DNA of 64,000 nt, from positions 62,001-126,000 of the forward strand of contig JARFXP010000003.1 in the NCBI GenBank assembly GCA_029194675.1. The letters are read 5' to 3'. Position 1 is the stretch's first letter. Every line of letters starts with the position of its first letter. The position numbers and the translations under genes were made by a program. The stretch comes from Nitrospira sp. (GTDB taxonomy: Bacteria > Nitrospirota > Nitrospiria > Nitrospirales > Nitrospiraceae). Under the pieces are notes generated by a model, which was given only the letters and a program-made list of their open reading frames with translations, was not told the DNA's origin and made no database searches. Positions 42,539 through 52,369 of this stretch are shown piece by piece.

Positions 42539-43843
42539 ATGTCTACGAGTAAAGAACCACGCCTTGTACAACAGACGGAGGGTGCCCCTTGGGAGATCGA
42601 GGGGTATCTCAAAGTTGGTGGGTATGAAGCCTGGAAGCGTTGTGTCAAAGAATTGAAGGCGGCTCAAGTTATTGATGAACTGAAGAAAGCCGGACTGAGA
42701 GGGCGAGGTGGAGCAGGGTTTCCGACGGGCATCAAATGGGACAAGGTTCTGAACCATCGAGTCCCAGAGCGATATTTTGTCTGTAATGCCGGTGAGCACG
42801 AGCCAGGCACGTTCAAAGACCGGCATCTATTGAAAACATTGCCGCACCAATTGATCGAAGGCTGTCTGATCGCGTCCCATACGGTGCAGGCGAAAGCGTC
42901 CTTCATTTACGTGAATCATGAGTACCATGAAGAGCAGCAGAACCTGAAGAAAGCGTTAGCCCAAGCGAGAGAACGAGGACTTATAGGGAAGAATGTGTTG
43001 GGCAGTGAGACCGATATTGAGCTAGAGGTTTTTGAAGGCCATGGCAGCTACGTGGCCGGTGAAGAGACGGCCATGCTTGAGTCGATGCAGGGCCGTCCGG
43101 CGATGCCACGGCAGAAACCTCCGTTCTATCCGACGGACTTCGGCCTCTATGGCAAGCCGACTCTCGTCAACAATGTGGAGACCTTGTGCAATATTCCTAG
43201 GATTCTTCACAAAGGCGCCGCGTGGTTTACGCAAGTTGGAACGGAGAAGTGTCCAGGAACAATGATGTTTTCATTGAGCGGCGCGATCAATCGTCCCGGT
43301 GTGTACGAGATGCCGATGGGTATAACGATCCGTGATCTGATCGAGCAATGCGGCGGCGGGGTTCCCAATGGTCGCAAGATCAAGGCTGTCTTTCCCGGTG
43401 GTCCGGCGTTTTCCATGGTAACGGCTGATCAGCTCGATCTTCCCATGGATTTCGATTCGTTGAAGAAGGCCGGGACGGGGCTAGGATCGGCCGGTGTGAT
43501 CGTCGTCGATGATGCGACCTGTATGGTGGCCAAGACGCTGCACTTTTCAAATTTTTTCAAGAACGAGAGTTGCGGGCAATGTCCCCCGTGCCGAATGGGG
43601 ACCATCAATTTAGCCGCGCTGATGACCAAGATTGAATCGGGGCAGGGTACTCAAAAAGACCTGGACAGTCTGCTCCAACTGTGTGGATTCGTCAAAGGGA
43701 CTGGGTACTGCACCCTCGTAACCGGAGCCTCAGTATTGGTGCAAAGCAGTTTGAAGCTGTTCCGTCACGAATATGAGGATCATATTCGGCTGCAGAAGTG
43801 TCCCTATCAGGAAGCGCCGGCGGGGATTGGTGCTCATTCTTAG
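42539..43843 (+). CDS. NuoF-like NADH-binding flavoprotein
   Basis: 434 residues, full length for NuoF. FMN/NADH domain with GLRGRGGAGFPTGIKWDKVL and CNAGEHEPGTFKD, then a ubiquitin-like middle (SLOBB), then the [4Fe-4S] motif ESCGQCPPCRMGT. The other Nuo genes are absent around it. Downstream on the same strand are a [2Fe-2S] ferredoxin and an A-type Fe-S carrier. It may be part of an NADH-ferredoxin unit rather than complex I (inference). Start ATG 42539. Confidence 0.9.
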   Translation: MSTSKEPRLVQQTEGAPWEIEGYLKVGGYEAWKRCVKELKAAQVIDELKKAGLRGRGGAGFPTGIKWDKVLNHRVPERYFVCNAGEHEPGTFKDRHLLKTLPHQLIEGCLIASHTVQAKASFIYVNHEYHEEQQNLKKALAQARERGLIGKNVLGSETDIELEVFEGHGSYVAGEETAMLESMQGRPAMPRQKPPFYPTDFGLYGKPTLVNNVETLCNIPRILHKGAAWFTQVGTEKCPGTMMFSLSGAINRPGVYEMPMGITIRDLIEQCGGGVPNGRKIKAVFPGGPAFSMVTADQLDLPMDFDSLKKAGTGLGSAGVIVVDDATCMVAKTLHFSNFFKNESCGQCPPCRMGTINLAALMTKIESGQGTQKDLDSLLQLCGFVKGTGYCTLVTGASVLVQSSLKLFRHEYEDHIRLQKCPYQEAPAGIGAHS

Positions 43844-43851
43844 GAGGAGTC

Positions 43852-44187
43852 ATGCCGCGGGTGACTTTTCTTCATTCGGACGGGCGAAGCGGGGAAGTGG
43901 AAGAGAACATTTCTCTCCTCGATGCTGCAAAAGAAGTGGGGTTCCGGTTGAATCATGACTGTGGAGGAAATGCCTCCTGCACGACTTGCCGAGTGGAAGT
44001 TCAGATGGGGCATGAGCACCTCTCGGAGATCGATTTCGATGAGCAAGACTTGCTGGATCGAGAAGCATTGACAGAGCCGTGGCATCGCCTTGCGTGCCAG
44101 GCACGTGTCTTGGGAGATGTTGTCGTGCGCGTGCCGGAAGCTAAATGGGAGAATCCAGCAGCAGCGGCGACGGAAGCGTGGGGTTGA
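43852..44187 (+). CDS. [2Fe-2S] ferredoxin (adrenodoxin/ISC type)
   Basis: 111 residues. Start ATG 43852 has AGGAGG at the right distance. Cysteines lie in HDCGGNASCTTCRVEV (C-x5-C-x2-C) and in HRLACQARV, the four [2Fe-2S] ligands of the ISC/adrenodoxin group. It begins 9 bp after NuoF, so the two are surely co-transcribed and probably exchange electrons (inference). Confidence 0.92.
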   Translation: MPRVTFLHSDGRSGEVEENISLLDAAKEVGFRLNHDCGGNASCTTCRVEVQMGHEHLSEIDFDEQDLLDREALTEPWHRLACQARVLGDVVVRVPEAKWENPAAAATEAWG

Positions 44188-44263
44188 TATTGGAGGGAGA
44201 GGTGTTAGACTAACCTTCTAACCCGTTGGGGCGGGTTGGACTGACCCATAGAGGAGGAAGACG

Positions 44264-44584
44264 ATGGTTACAATTACGTCGGTGGCGGAACAGAAGATCA
44301 AGGAGTTGATGGCCGAGGAAAAAGACGTCGTCGGATTGCGGGTGTACGTCCGCGGCGGCGGGTGTCATGGCTACCAGTATGGGATGGCCTTTGAATCCAA
44401 AATGGCCGAAGACGATACCGTTATCGAAAAGGGTGAAGTGAAGCTCATTATGGATTCTCAGAGCGCGCCGTTGCTGCAAGGTGCGGAAGTCGACTACGTC
44501 GACAGCGTGCAGGGCTCCGGCTTTTCGATCAAGAATCCTCAGGCCAAAACGACATGCGGCTGCGGCAGCTCGTTCAGCGCGTAA
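44264..44584 (+). CDS. A-type iron-sulfur carrier (IscA/ErpA family)
   Basis: 106 residues. The three ligand cysteines are GGGCHGYQYG and, at the C-terminus, TCGCGSSF (C-x-C). ErpA/IscA carriers deliver Fe-S clusters to apo-proteins, and its place behind NuoF and ferredoxin suggests these are its clients. Start ATG 44264 with GGAGGAAG upstream. Confidence 0.93.
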   Translation: MVTITSVAEQKIKELMAEEKDVVGLRVYVRGGGCHGYQYGMAFESKMAEDDTVIEKGEVKLIMDSQSAPLLQGAEVDYVDSVQGSGFSIKNPQAKTTCGCGSSFSA

Positions 44585-44708
44585 GCTTGCCCGAGGAATC
44601 GTCGCCACGGGATCGCCGTAGAATGCCGGCAATGAACCTCCAGGTGAGGATCGCTCATACCCTGAGCGGTCCTCACCGTTTATTCCACTCCAAGAGACAC
44701 ACAATCGA

Positions 44709-45113
44709 ATGTCACAGGTACATGTGACAAGGCGGTATCGTTTTTGCGCCGCACACAGGCTTCACACTGACCTCCTCTCGGCCGAAGAGAATTGGGCTGC
44801 CTTCGGAAAATGTAATAATCCAAATGGTCATGGGCATAACTATGTTGTGCTGGTCACAATCAAGAGCGGAGCGGAGCATGAATCGCGTGACCTTGATCGA
44901 CTCGACCGGCTGGTTAACGAGAGGATCATCGATCGCTTCGATCATTTGGACCTCAATCGTGACCCTGCGTTTGCCGAACTAACCACAACTGGGGAGAACA
45001 TCGTCAAACTAATTTGGGACATCCTGGAGCCGTTATTGGCTAACGGCTGTCTACAAAAGGTCGGAGTCATCGAGACGAGAGACAACTACTTCGAATATGC
45101 GGGCGTCGCTTGA
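44709..45113 (+). CDS. 6-pyruvoyl-tetrahydropterin synthase / QueD family
   Basis: 134 residues. Zinc histidines in FCAAHRL and in NGHGHNY. The catalytic Cys lies in GKCNNPNGHGHNY, whose sequence is closer to classical PTPS than to many QueD proteins. The conserved Glu is in TTTGENI. It may act in queuosine precursor or pterin synthesis. GTP cyclohydrolase I follows by 17 bp, giving it its substrate. Start ATG 44709. Confidence 0.88.
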   Translation: MSQVHVTRRYRFCAAHRLHTDLLSAEENWAAFGKCNNPNGHGHNYVVLVTIKSGAEHESRDLDRLDRLVNERIIDRFDHLDLNRDPAFAELTTTGENIVKLIWDILEPLLANGCLQKVGVIETRDNYFEYAGVA

Positions 45114-45130
45114 AACGGTGAGGGGACGGA

Positions 45131-45778
45131 GTGAGGAATCAACAGAAGAGAAAGAACAAACGAGAACCAGTTGAGGACATCAGCGGGAGTGGGAAGCCCG
45201 TGGACTTACCGGTGCTCCAATCTCTGGTTACCGAGCTGCTGTTCGCCTTGGGGGAAAAGCCGAGTCGAAACGGTCTGCTCAAAACTCCCGAGCGAGTGGC
45301 CAAAGCGCTGGCTTTCATGACGCAGGGCTATCAACGCGATATCGACCATCTGTTGAACGGTGCGCTGTTTCCGATCGAATACGACGAGATGGTCATCGTC
45401 AAAGACATCGATTTTTTCAGCATGTGTGAGCACCACCTGTTGCCGTTTTTCGGGAGAGCGCATGTCGGCTACTTACCCAACAAGAAGGTCGTCGGCCTCA
45501 GTAAGATTCCTCGGATTGTCGATACATTTTCGAGGCGACTACAAGTACAGGAACGGCTGACCGTCCAGATCGCCGAAACCTTGAGCACCAAGTTGAACGC
45601 GCACGGCGTCGGGGTCGTCGTCGAGGCTCGACATCTCTGCATGATGATGCGCGGGGTGGAAAAACAAAACACCATAGCCGTCACCAGCTCCATGTTGGGA
45701 GCATTCCGCAATCAATCGCAGACTCGGGAGGAGTTTTTAAAGCTGATTCGTCACGGCAGCGTCGGTGATCCAGACTGA
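45131..45778 (+). CDS. folE: GTP cyclohydrolase I
   Basis: 215 residues from GTG 45131, with AGGGGACGGA upstream. [20 protein letters not shown] holds zinc ligands Cys and His; [14 protein letters not shown] holds the second zinc Cys; [20 protein letters not shown] is the family signature. Converts GTP to dihydroneopterin triphosphate, the substrate of the preceding PTPS/QueD-type gene and of folate synthesis. Confidence 0.96.
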   Translation: MRNQQKRKNKREPVEDISGSGKPVDLPVLQSLVTELLFALGEKPSRNGLLKTPERVAKALAFMTQGYQRDIDHLLNGALFPIEYDEMVIVKDIDFFSMCEHHLLPFFGRAHVGYLPNKKVVGLSKIPRIVDTFSRRLQVQERLTVQIAETLSTKLNAHGVGVVVEARHLCMMMRGVEKQNTIAVTSSMLGAFRNQSQTREEFLKLIRHGSVGDPD

Positions 45779-45808
45779 GTTTTCGGCGGTTTCCCTCTCG
45801 CTCTCCTG

Positions 45809-46636
45809 TTACCTCGTTGTGCTCAAAACAAAAGAGCGGACGGCTTCGGTGAATGGGCGAGGCTGTTCCAGGTTCGAAAGATGGGCGGCTCCCGGAATAA
45901 TGGCCAGGCGAGCGTTGGGAATCCGGTCTGCCAGAAGCTTGGCGTCAGGGGGTGGGGTGGGAAGATCCAGTTCACCGACGATAATTTGGACAGGACAGGT
46001 CATCCTTTCAAGGAGGGGGATGGAATCGGGCCTTTCTGCCATTGCCATTAAGTCGCCCGCTATGCCGCTGACTTGATTGCCCTCGATCATCCTGCGCACT
46101 CGTTGAACCAGCTCTGGTCTTGTCTGGACCGTTTCGGGGCTCAGCAATTTCGGAATCATGATGTCGGCAACGGCACTCGGCCCCTGTTTATACGCGACCT
46201 GAGCCATTTCAAACCGCGCCTGCTTCCCTCCGTCGGTATCTGCCTGGGCTCTCGTATCGGCTAGGACCATACCTTTCACACGGTCGGGATACTTTCGATA
46301 GAACGCGAACAGGAGGTAGCCTCCCATGGAAAGCCCGACGAAGACGGCCTGCTGGATCGACAAGCGGTCAAGCAGACCGCGCACATCATCGGCCGCTTGG
46401 TCCAGGGTATAGCGCCAGAGCGGCGCATCGGATTCGCCATGTCCGCGCAAATCGATGGTGATGACTCGGAACTGGGACGACAGTGTCTCTTCCTGTTCCT
46501 TCCACATGGTGCGGTTGAGCGGGAAGGCATGGAGAAAGATGATGGGAAGCCCTGTCCCTTGATCGGTGAACGCCAAGGTGATGCCGTTGATTTTGGCTTG
46601 CACGGCCCTTTCCCTATTCTGCGGTGTTCGTACCAT
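45809..46636 (-). CDS. Alpha/beta hydrolase (3-oxoadipate enol-lactonase-like)
   Basis: 275 residues. The oxyanion segment LHAFPLNRTMW, the nucleophile elbow AVFVGLSMGGYLLF, the acidic residue around VGELDLPTPP, and the catalytic His in IPGAAHLSNLEQP give a full catalytic triad with a lid domain between. Substrate cannot be told. A start a few codons downstream (near AKINGITL) is possible. It is convergent with folE and divergent from rarA; the shared region holds both promoters. Confidence 0.85.
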   Translation of the reverse strand: MVRTPQNRERAVQAKINGITLAFTDQGTGLPIIFLHAFPLNRTMWKEQEETLSSQFRVITIDLRGHGESDAPLWRYTLDQAADDVRGLLDRLSIQQAVFVGLSMGGYLLFAFYRKYPDRVKGMVLADTRAQADTDGGKQARFEMAQVAYKQGPSAVADIMIPKLLSPETVQTRPELVQRVRRMIEGNQVSGIAGDLMAMAERPDSIPLLERMTCPVQIIVGELDLPTPPPDAKLLADRIPNARLAIIPGAAHLSNLEQPRPFTEAVRSFVLSTTR

Positions 46637-46715
46637 CGGCTGCCTGCACGGTCAAGAGGCTGTTTGCGATCATACGGCACGGCGTATACAATTCCCGCTA
46701 TTCTCAAGGAGTGAG

Positions 46716-48011
46716 ATGACCCGTTCTCGCGATCAAGCTGCTGATCTGTTCACTTCTCCTCGCCGCGAAGACACGGTCCAGGCCCCTCTCGCTGAGCGGA
46801 TGCGGCCGCGGCAGTTTGCGGATTTTGTAGGGCAAGACGATATCACGGCGCCGGATCGGCCGCTGCGACGGGCGATCGAAGCCGATCAGCTCTCGTCCGT
46901 GATCTTCTGGGGGCCACCCGGTTCAGGGAAGACGACGTTGGCTCATCTCATTGCCCGGCATACGAAGGCCCAGTTTGTCCCGTTCTCGGCCGTGACCAGC
47001 GGCGTGCCCGAGTTGCGCACACTCATCAAAGCAGCCGAACAACGCCAGGCGCTGACTGGACAGCGGACCATCTTGTTTGTCGACGAGATCCACCGCTTCA
47101 ACAAGGCGCAGCAGGATGCCTTTCTTCCTCATGTCGAACGTGGCACTATCATTCTAGTCGGGGCGACCACGGAGAATCCTTCCTTCGAGGTTATCAGCCC
47201 GCTACTGTCGCGGTCTTTGGTTGTTGTCCTCAAACCGCTTACTGAGGAGGCGTTAGGTCTGATTCATGATCGTGCGCTAGCCGACGTCGAACGGGGTCTA
47301 GGCAAGTACAAAGCGCAGTTCTCACCGGAGGCCCGGCAGCGGCTGATCTCGTTCAGCAACGGTGATGCGCGGGCGGTGCTCACATCGTTGGACTTCGTGG
47401 TGACGCAAGCGCCGACTGGACCAGATGGCACGCGTGTGATCGATAAAGCGATGTTGGAAGCCGCGCTGGGGAGGAAGGCGCTGCGGTACGACAAGACGGG
47501 CGAAGAACACTACAACGTCATCTCGGCTTACATCAAAAGCCTTCGCGATTCCGATCCGAACGGGGCGCTCTATTGGCTCGCCCGTATGCTGGATGCCGGC
47601 GAGGATCCGAAATTCATCGCAAGGCGTATGGTGATCTTTGCCTCCGAGGATATCGGCAATGCCGACCCCTTGGCTCTGATGGTCGCCATGTCTGTCGCGC
47701 AGGCCGTTCAATTCGTGGGGCTGCCTGAAGCACAGATCAATCTGGCTCAAGGCACGACGTATCTCGCTTCGGGCCCCAAAGACAACGCGTCTTATGTCGG
47801 TCTGTTAGAGGCCCTCCGGGACGTCAAAGCCCATGGAAACCTTGGAGTTCCCCTCCATCTTCGAAATGCCGTGACCTCGCTGATGAAGGGATTAGGCTAT
47901 GGGAATGAGTATCGTTATGTCCATGACGACCCCCTCGCCCAAACGGAACAATCCCACCTGCCAGGACCGCTCAAGGATCGACGGTATTACCGCCCCAAGC
48001 CGCCAGAATAG
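46716..48011 (+). CDS. rarA: Replication-associated recombination protein RarA (MgsA)
   Basis: 431 residues. The start at ATG 46716 is chosen for AAGGAGTGAG directly upstream; the longer frame overlaps the hydrolase promoter. Walker A is FWGPPGSGKTTLAHLIARHT and Walker B is ILFVDEIHRFNKAQQDAFLP. The C-terminal tetramerisation segment (FVGLPEAQINLAQGTTYLAS) is typical. Clamp-loader-like AAA+ that acts at stalled forks. Confidence 0.95.
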   Translation: MTRSRDQAADLFTSPRREDTVQAPLAERMRPRQFADFVGQDDITAPDRPLRRAIEADQLSSVIFWGPPGSGKTTLAHLIARHTKAQFVPFSAVTSGVPELRTLIKAAEQRQALTGQRTILFVDEIHRFNKAQQDAFLPHVERGTIILVGATTENPSFEVISPLLSRSLVVVLKPLTEEALGLIHDRALADVERGLGKYKAQFSPEARQRLISFSNGDARAVLTSLDFVVTQAPTGPDGTRVIDKAMLEAALGRKALRYDKTGEEHYNVISAYIKSLRDSDPNGALYWLARMLDAGEDPKFIARRMVIFASEDIGNADPLALMVAMSVAQAVQFVGLPEAQINLAQGTTYLASGPKDNASYVGLLEALRDVKAHGNLGVPLHLRNAVTSLMKGLGYGNEYRYVHDDPLAQTEQSHLPGPLKDRRYYRPKPPE

Positions 48012-48058
48012 GGCCAATTATCCTCTTTTACATTCTTGTCTAATCGGTTATACTTAGA

Positions 48059-48454
48059 GTGATGAAGCGAACAGAAGGAAAATCGTCAGGTGGCGTGGCT
48101 GCACTGAGCGAACGGAGGAAATTTGTCCGGGCCACCTTGGTCGGCTCCGCCTTGGTGTCGCCGAAAAGCGGCGGACGCGCGAGTACCGCGGTCCTGGATA
48201 ATGTAAACAAGATCGGGGCCGGTCTTCACACCAAAGATCGCTTCCCTCCGAATGAAAAGGTCACTGTTTCGCTTGCCTTCCTCGATTCCGATCGAGTCGA
48301 GCAACAGGAAAAGCTCGACGGAACCGTCGCCTGGGTCAAGCCTTGGGACAAGAAAGGTTTCTTGATCGGAGTGGTGTGGGACGAATTGGTGACGAAAGAG
48401 AAGAACCGTTGGCTGTATTACTACCTCGAGGAAACCCTCAAGGCCTCTGTTTAA
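48059..48454 (+). CDS. PilZ-domain protein
   Basis: 131 residues from GTG 48059 or ATG 48062. The c-di-GMP-binding arginines appear in ERRKFVRATLVG. The second motif (D/N-x-S-x-x-G) is altered to DNVNKIGAGL, so c-di-GMP binding may be weak. The beta-barrel strands follow (GTVAWVKPWDKKGFLIGVVW). Stand-alone PilZ proteins usually act through partners such as pilus or exopolysaccharide proteins; none is adjacent. Confidence 0.8.
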   Translation: MMKRTEGKSSGGVAALSERRKFVRATLVGSALVSPKSGGRASTAVLDNVNKIGAGLHTKDRFPPNEKVTVSLAFLDSDRVEQQEKLDGTVAWVKPWDKKGFLIGVVWDELVTKEKNRWLYYYLEETLKASV

Positions 48455-48521
48455 GGTTCTCTTTCACAACCGCATCGCGCCATTGACGACCACCAGCGTG
48501 CCGACCTATATGGAGGCAGCG

Positions 48522-50369
48522 CTAACCCAGAGATATGAGCTGTTGTTTTACATTGTCCAATTCTGCCGACAGCGATTCCCAGCGTGAGGTCAGTCGTTCG
48601 AGATCGCGCTTCCAATTCTCCTGTTCTTGATGCAGGAGATTCCAACGGTCGAACTCGGCGTAGAGTTGAGGATCGGCCAGCTCCGCTTCACGCGTCTTGA
48701 TCTTGGTCTCAGCCTCGGTAATTTCTGCTTCCGCTCGAGACACTTGCTTTTCCAATCGTGCTTGAGTCTTGGTCAGGTCGCGCCGCTCTCCTCCTCGTCC
48801 TTTTGGCAGTACTTGCTGCTCCATCGCGCGGGTAGGGCCTGAAGCGGCTGGCTGCGCGGCTCCCTTGAGTTCCTCGCTCGTTTCCTTGATCGATTCGAAC
48901 TCCTGAGCCTTCTTCCACAGGTAGTACTCATAATCGCCGATGTAGTTTCGGGCCTGTCCCTCTTCGATCTCAACGACCCGGGTGGCGATGCGCGCCAGAA
49001 ACGTCGGGTCATGGGAAATGAAGATGATGGTCCCAGGGAATTCAGCCAATGCATCTGTGAGCACATCCACCGAGGCCGGATCCAAATGGTTCGTCGGCTC
49101 GTCGAGCAGTAAGGTATTGGCGGGTTCGACCAGCATGCGGGCTAAGGCCACCCGGTTCCGCTCACCACCGCTCAAAGCCTTGATCGGTTTTTTCTGATCC
49201 TGGCCGGAAAACAAGAAGGCGCCCGCGATCCCACGCAGAAAATTCATCTCCGCATGTTTGGTGACTTCTTCGAGAGATTCGAGAATCGAATGCTCGGGGT
49301 TCAGGGTTTCCGCCTGATGTTGGGCGAAGTAGTGCAAGCTCACGCCGTGCCCCACGGTTCTGGTGCCCGTATCGAGAGGAAGCACACCTGCAAGCATCTT
49401 CAAGAGAGTGCTTTTCCCCGCCCCATTTTCACCGACCAGTGCGATACGTTGGCTACGCTCCACGGAAAAATCGAGTGTCTTATAGACCACCTTTTCACCA
49501 TAACGTTTGCTCGCTCCGGCGAGGTCCAATACCTGGCGGCCGCTGGCTGACGGAAGGGGAAACCGGAACTTGACTCGTTTTGGATCTCGTTGGATTTCAA
49601 TCCGCTTGATCTTTTCCAGCTGCTTCAGTCGCGATTGAACCTGACTGGCCTTGTTAGCCTGGTACCGAAAGCGATCGACGAACTTTTGGACTCGGGCGAT
49701 TTCTTTGGATTGGCGAGCTGCAGAGGCGTGCAGCTGCGTATCCCGTTCCATCTTTAGTTTGCGGAAGAGAGTGTAGTTACCTCGATATTCCTCGATCTTA
49801 TGATGCCGTAGTTCCCAGATGTGTGTGACGACCCGATCCAAAAAGGCGGTGTCGTGGCTGATGATCAGAAGCGTCATGCCGGATTGGAGCAGAAACTGCT
49901 CGAACCAGCGCTGTGTCGGTTTATCCAAATGGTTGGTCGGCTCGTCGAGCATCAATACATCGGGGTTGGATAAGAGCAAATGCGCCAGCGCAACCCGCAT
50001 CCGGTAGCCTCCGGACAGTTTCTCGACAAGACGATCGAAATCGACCTCCGTAAACCCCAATCCCATCAAAATGCGCTTCGCTTCGTGCTCAGGATACTCA
50101 TCGCGATGCGCGGCATCGAGGACGGTTTTGCCGGTAATCGTTTCGAGTTCCTGTGGGAGGTAGCCGATCCGAAGCCGAGGCCGCTTGCGAATCGAGCCTT
50201 TGTCCGGCGATTCTTCACCAAGGACCATGCGAAAGAGGGTAGTTTTGCCGGCGCCGTTCGGCCCGACCAAACCGACTCGAGAATTCGGGCGAAGATGCGC
50301 GGAGGCCTCAGTAAGTAGCAGTTTCGTGGAATATTGCTTGCTGATGGATTCAATTTGGAGCATCGGCAC
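48522..50369 (-). CDS. ABC-F family ATPase (Uup/YheS-like)
   Basis: 615 residues with two ABC domains in tandem: Walker A GLVGPNGAGKTT and VGENGAGKST, signatures KLSGGYRMRVALA and LSGGERNRVALA, Walker B MLDEPTNHLDK and LLDEPTNHLDP. The linker is basic and helical (KEIARVQKFVDRFRYQANKA). The C-terminal ~90 residues form a charged coiled coil, a duplex/ribosome-binding tail. ABC-F proteins work on the ribosome. Start ATG 50369 or Met3 (50363). Confidence 0.93.
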   Translation of the reverse strand: MPMLQIESISKQYSTKLLLTEASAHLRPNSRVGLVGPNGAGKTTLFRMVLGEESPDKGSIRKRPRLRIGYLPQELETITGKTVLDAAHRDEYPEHEAKRILMGLGFTEVDFDRLVEKLSGGYRMRVALAHLLLSNPDVLMLDEPTNHLDKPTQRWFEQFLLQSGMTLLIISHDTAFLDRVVTHIWELRHHKIEEYRGNYTLFRKLKMERDTQLHASAARQSKEIARVQKFVDRFRYQANKASQVQSRLKQLEKIKRIEIQRDPKRVKFRFPLPSASGRQVLDLAGASKRYGEKVVYKTLDFSVERSQRIALVGENGAGKSTLLKMLAGVLPLDTGTRTVGHGVSLHYFAQHQAETLNPEHSILESLEEVTKHAEMNFLRGIAGAFLFSGQDQKKPIKALSGGERNRVALARMLVEPANTLLLDEPTNHLDPASVDVLTDALAEFPGTIIFISHDPTFLARIATRVVEIEEGQARNYIGDYEYYLWKKAQEFESIKETSEELKGAAQPAASGPTRAMEQQVLPKGRGGERRDLTKTQARLEKQVSRAEAEITEAETKIKTREAELADPQLYAEFDRWNLLHQEQENWKRDLERLTSRWESLSAELDNVKQQLISLG

Positions 50370-50753
50370 AAACCTTCCGTGTGAAATGAATTGCTTGGAT
50401 CATCCGAAATGAGGTCGACGGAACTAGACAATTAGCGGGTTGGGAGGCGAGGCAACGTGAGGAAAATAAACACAACGAACATTCTAGAATCCGAATTTAA
50501 GACACTTGAGGCGTCTATCCGGGCACGACGATTACGATAAACCTCAAAGGAGCGGCCGGCACGCGCAAGCAGTGAATCAAAAAATATCGACGTGGGTTGA
50601 AGGGCTCTTGCCGATCGCGCCAATGACGATACTACAAAAACCAGCGAACGGTTCAACCGACATATCAGCAAACTGCACAGCACTTGTGGGTCTTATCCGT
50701 CGGCTCAATTATGAAAAACCCCAAATAGCCGACGGTACGCACGAAGTGCGGTT
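50370..50753. other. Intergenic, nothing recognised
   Basis: About 380 bp between the ABC-F gene and tRNA-Ala. No protein-like frame, repeat or further RNA gene was noticed. The composition becomes AT-richer near the ABC-F promoter. Confidence 0.4.
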
Positions 50754-50829
50754 TGGTGGAGCTGGCCGGGATTGAACCGGCGACCTCGTGAATGCCATTC
50801 ACGCGCGCTCCCAACTGCGCCACAGCCCC
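50754..50829 (-). tRNA. tRNA-Ala (anticodon GGC)
   Basis: 76 nt with encoded CCA. The acceptor stem GGGGCTG pairs with the CAGCTCC end through G-U pairs. The anticodon stem CGTGA/TCACG holds loop ATGGCAT with anticodon GGC, and the T-arm is GGTTCAATCCC. It marks the boundary between core chromosome and the transposon-rich region to its right. Confidence 0.94.
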
Positions 50830-50950
50830 ACTCTAGAAGAATCAGAGCTCAAAATTAACATGGAAAATGCAGCATTGAATCGACTCTGGGGATGCTAACA
50901 CGCAGCTTAGAGTCAGTCAACCGACCAATCGCCGACGTGTAGATAGCAAG

Positions 50951-52270
50951 TTAAGTTGTCCGGTTTCTGTAGCACATGATCTGTCCGGTCTTTCTTCTCG
51001 AAGAATTACAGCCGCGCGCCGAAACTTTTTCGCGCACAATTGGCCTAGGATCAACGATCGGTCGGTTGTCCGATCCACGGGTCGGGCTGCGACGACCTGC
51101 GGGAGTCCCGTCCAGCTCGATCACCTGCCCATCCGACTGATACCGCGCCAAGCATCGGGGGCCATGGAACACCGCCAACGTGCCATCCGGATATGCATGG
51201 ACCCGAACCGTGACCTTCACATCATGGAACCGATGCCGGTCGGGGGGAATCTGCACGCTCAGGCCCGGATAGCGCACGGTGTTGTCGTTGGCCACCACCC
51301 GTTCTTCTTGGACACAGAGCATATCGCCCAGGTTCGGGCCAATCCATGGGACGAAGGCCGTCCCCGCTTCAATGGCCGACCCCGCAAACCGCCGGGTGTA
51401 GGCCGGAAGAAACTGCTCGGCGAGATACCGGTTGGCCGCGGCCATCGTGGTGATCCCGACCAGGGCCAACTCTTTGGGCAGCCGATCTTGCAGGGGGCGG
51501 AAGACGCGTTCCGAGCGGCCCCGCGCTTCCGGCGAATAGGCCGGGATCAGAGTGATCCCCAATTGCCGCAAGGCACGATGCACCTGCGTGAGCCGCGTCT
51601 TATCGACCTTGCCTCCGGTCTCTTCCGTGTGCCAGTAATGCGTCCCACGATCCGTATAGAGGGAACTGAACAGGCCCTTCGCCTCAATGACCTCCCGCAG
51701 CCCCTGGAAGCTGCTCATCGTCCCTTCTTCCTCGACAAAGAAGGCGGAGTAGAGCTCGGTGGTCGCATCATCCAGGGTCGCAATGAGATCCCACTGACAG
51801 CCGGGCACCCACTCATGCCGGGAGCCGTCCTGGTGCAGCATCATCCCCGGCAAGGGGTTGCGCGGTCGCTTTTTGCGATGGGCCCCGCGTCGACGAGCAC
51901 GGGTGACGTGGCCAGCCGCTTGTAACCGGTTCTTGGTCCACGTATAGGAGCGTGTGCCGCCGTGTTCCTGGTGCCAGCGCTCGTGGAAATGCTTCACCGT
52001 CCACCCCGTGTAGCGAGTCTCATACAAGGTCACCATCTGCACGACCTCATCCACCGGGGCTGCTCGAGCGGAGGCCCGATTCAGGCGCCGATCCGCTCAC
52101 CCCGCCGCGCCTTCGGCTTCGTAGCGGGTAGTCCAGCGGCGAAACGTCCGTTCCGTGATCCCCAGCATCTCCGCCGCCTCGGCCATCGTGAGTTCCCGGC
52201 GTTGTCGCCGTGTATCCAGCTCTTCAAATCGCATCTGTCTGACCTCCTGTAGGACTGTCGCCCGTGTCAT
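50951..52270 (-). pseudogene. ISNCY transposase with a nonsense codon
   Basis: From ATG 52270 the frame encodes a helix-turn-helix (MAEAAEMLGITERTFRRWTT). It hits TGA at 52097-52099 after 57 codons and then continues in the same frame for ~380 more. The integrase-like catalytic part follows: HQDGSRHEWVPGCQWDLIAT (first Asp), SLYTDRGTHYW (second Asp) and PEARGRSERVF (Glu). The frame runs through the terminal repeat into flanking DNA before stopping. A shorter protein could restart downstream at about 52054 but would lack the HTH. Confidence 0.75.
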
Positions 52271-52320
52271 GGTGGCCCTCCTTGAGGGCCCACCCTAAGC
52301 CGGACAGGTGATGGGCTAGC
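50970..52320 (-). mobile_element. ISNCY (ISDol1-like) insertion sequence, decayed
   Basis: The ends are imperfect inverted repeats: TAGCACATGATCTGTCCGG near 50970 and, inverted at ~52319, TAGCCCATCACCTGTCCGG (16 of 19 match). The transposase frame runs between them and carries a premature TGA. No clear target duplication was found. A second copy of the same end sequence stands alone at ~58671. Confidence 0.6.
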
Positions 52321-52369
52321 TACAGCTGATGACCTGGGTTGTCAATAGTGGACGCCATGAATTGCCGCC

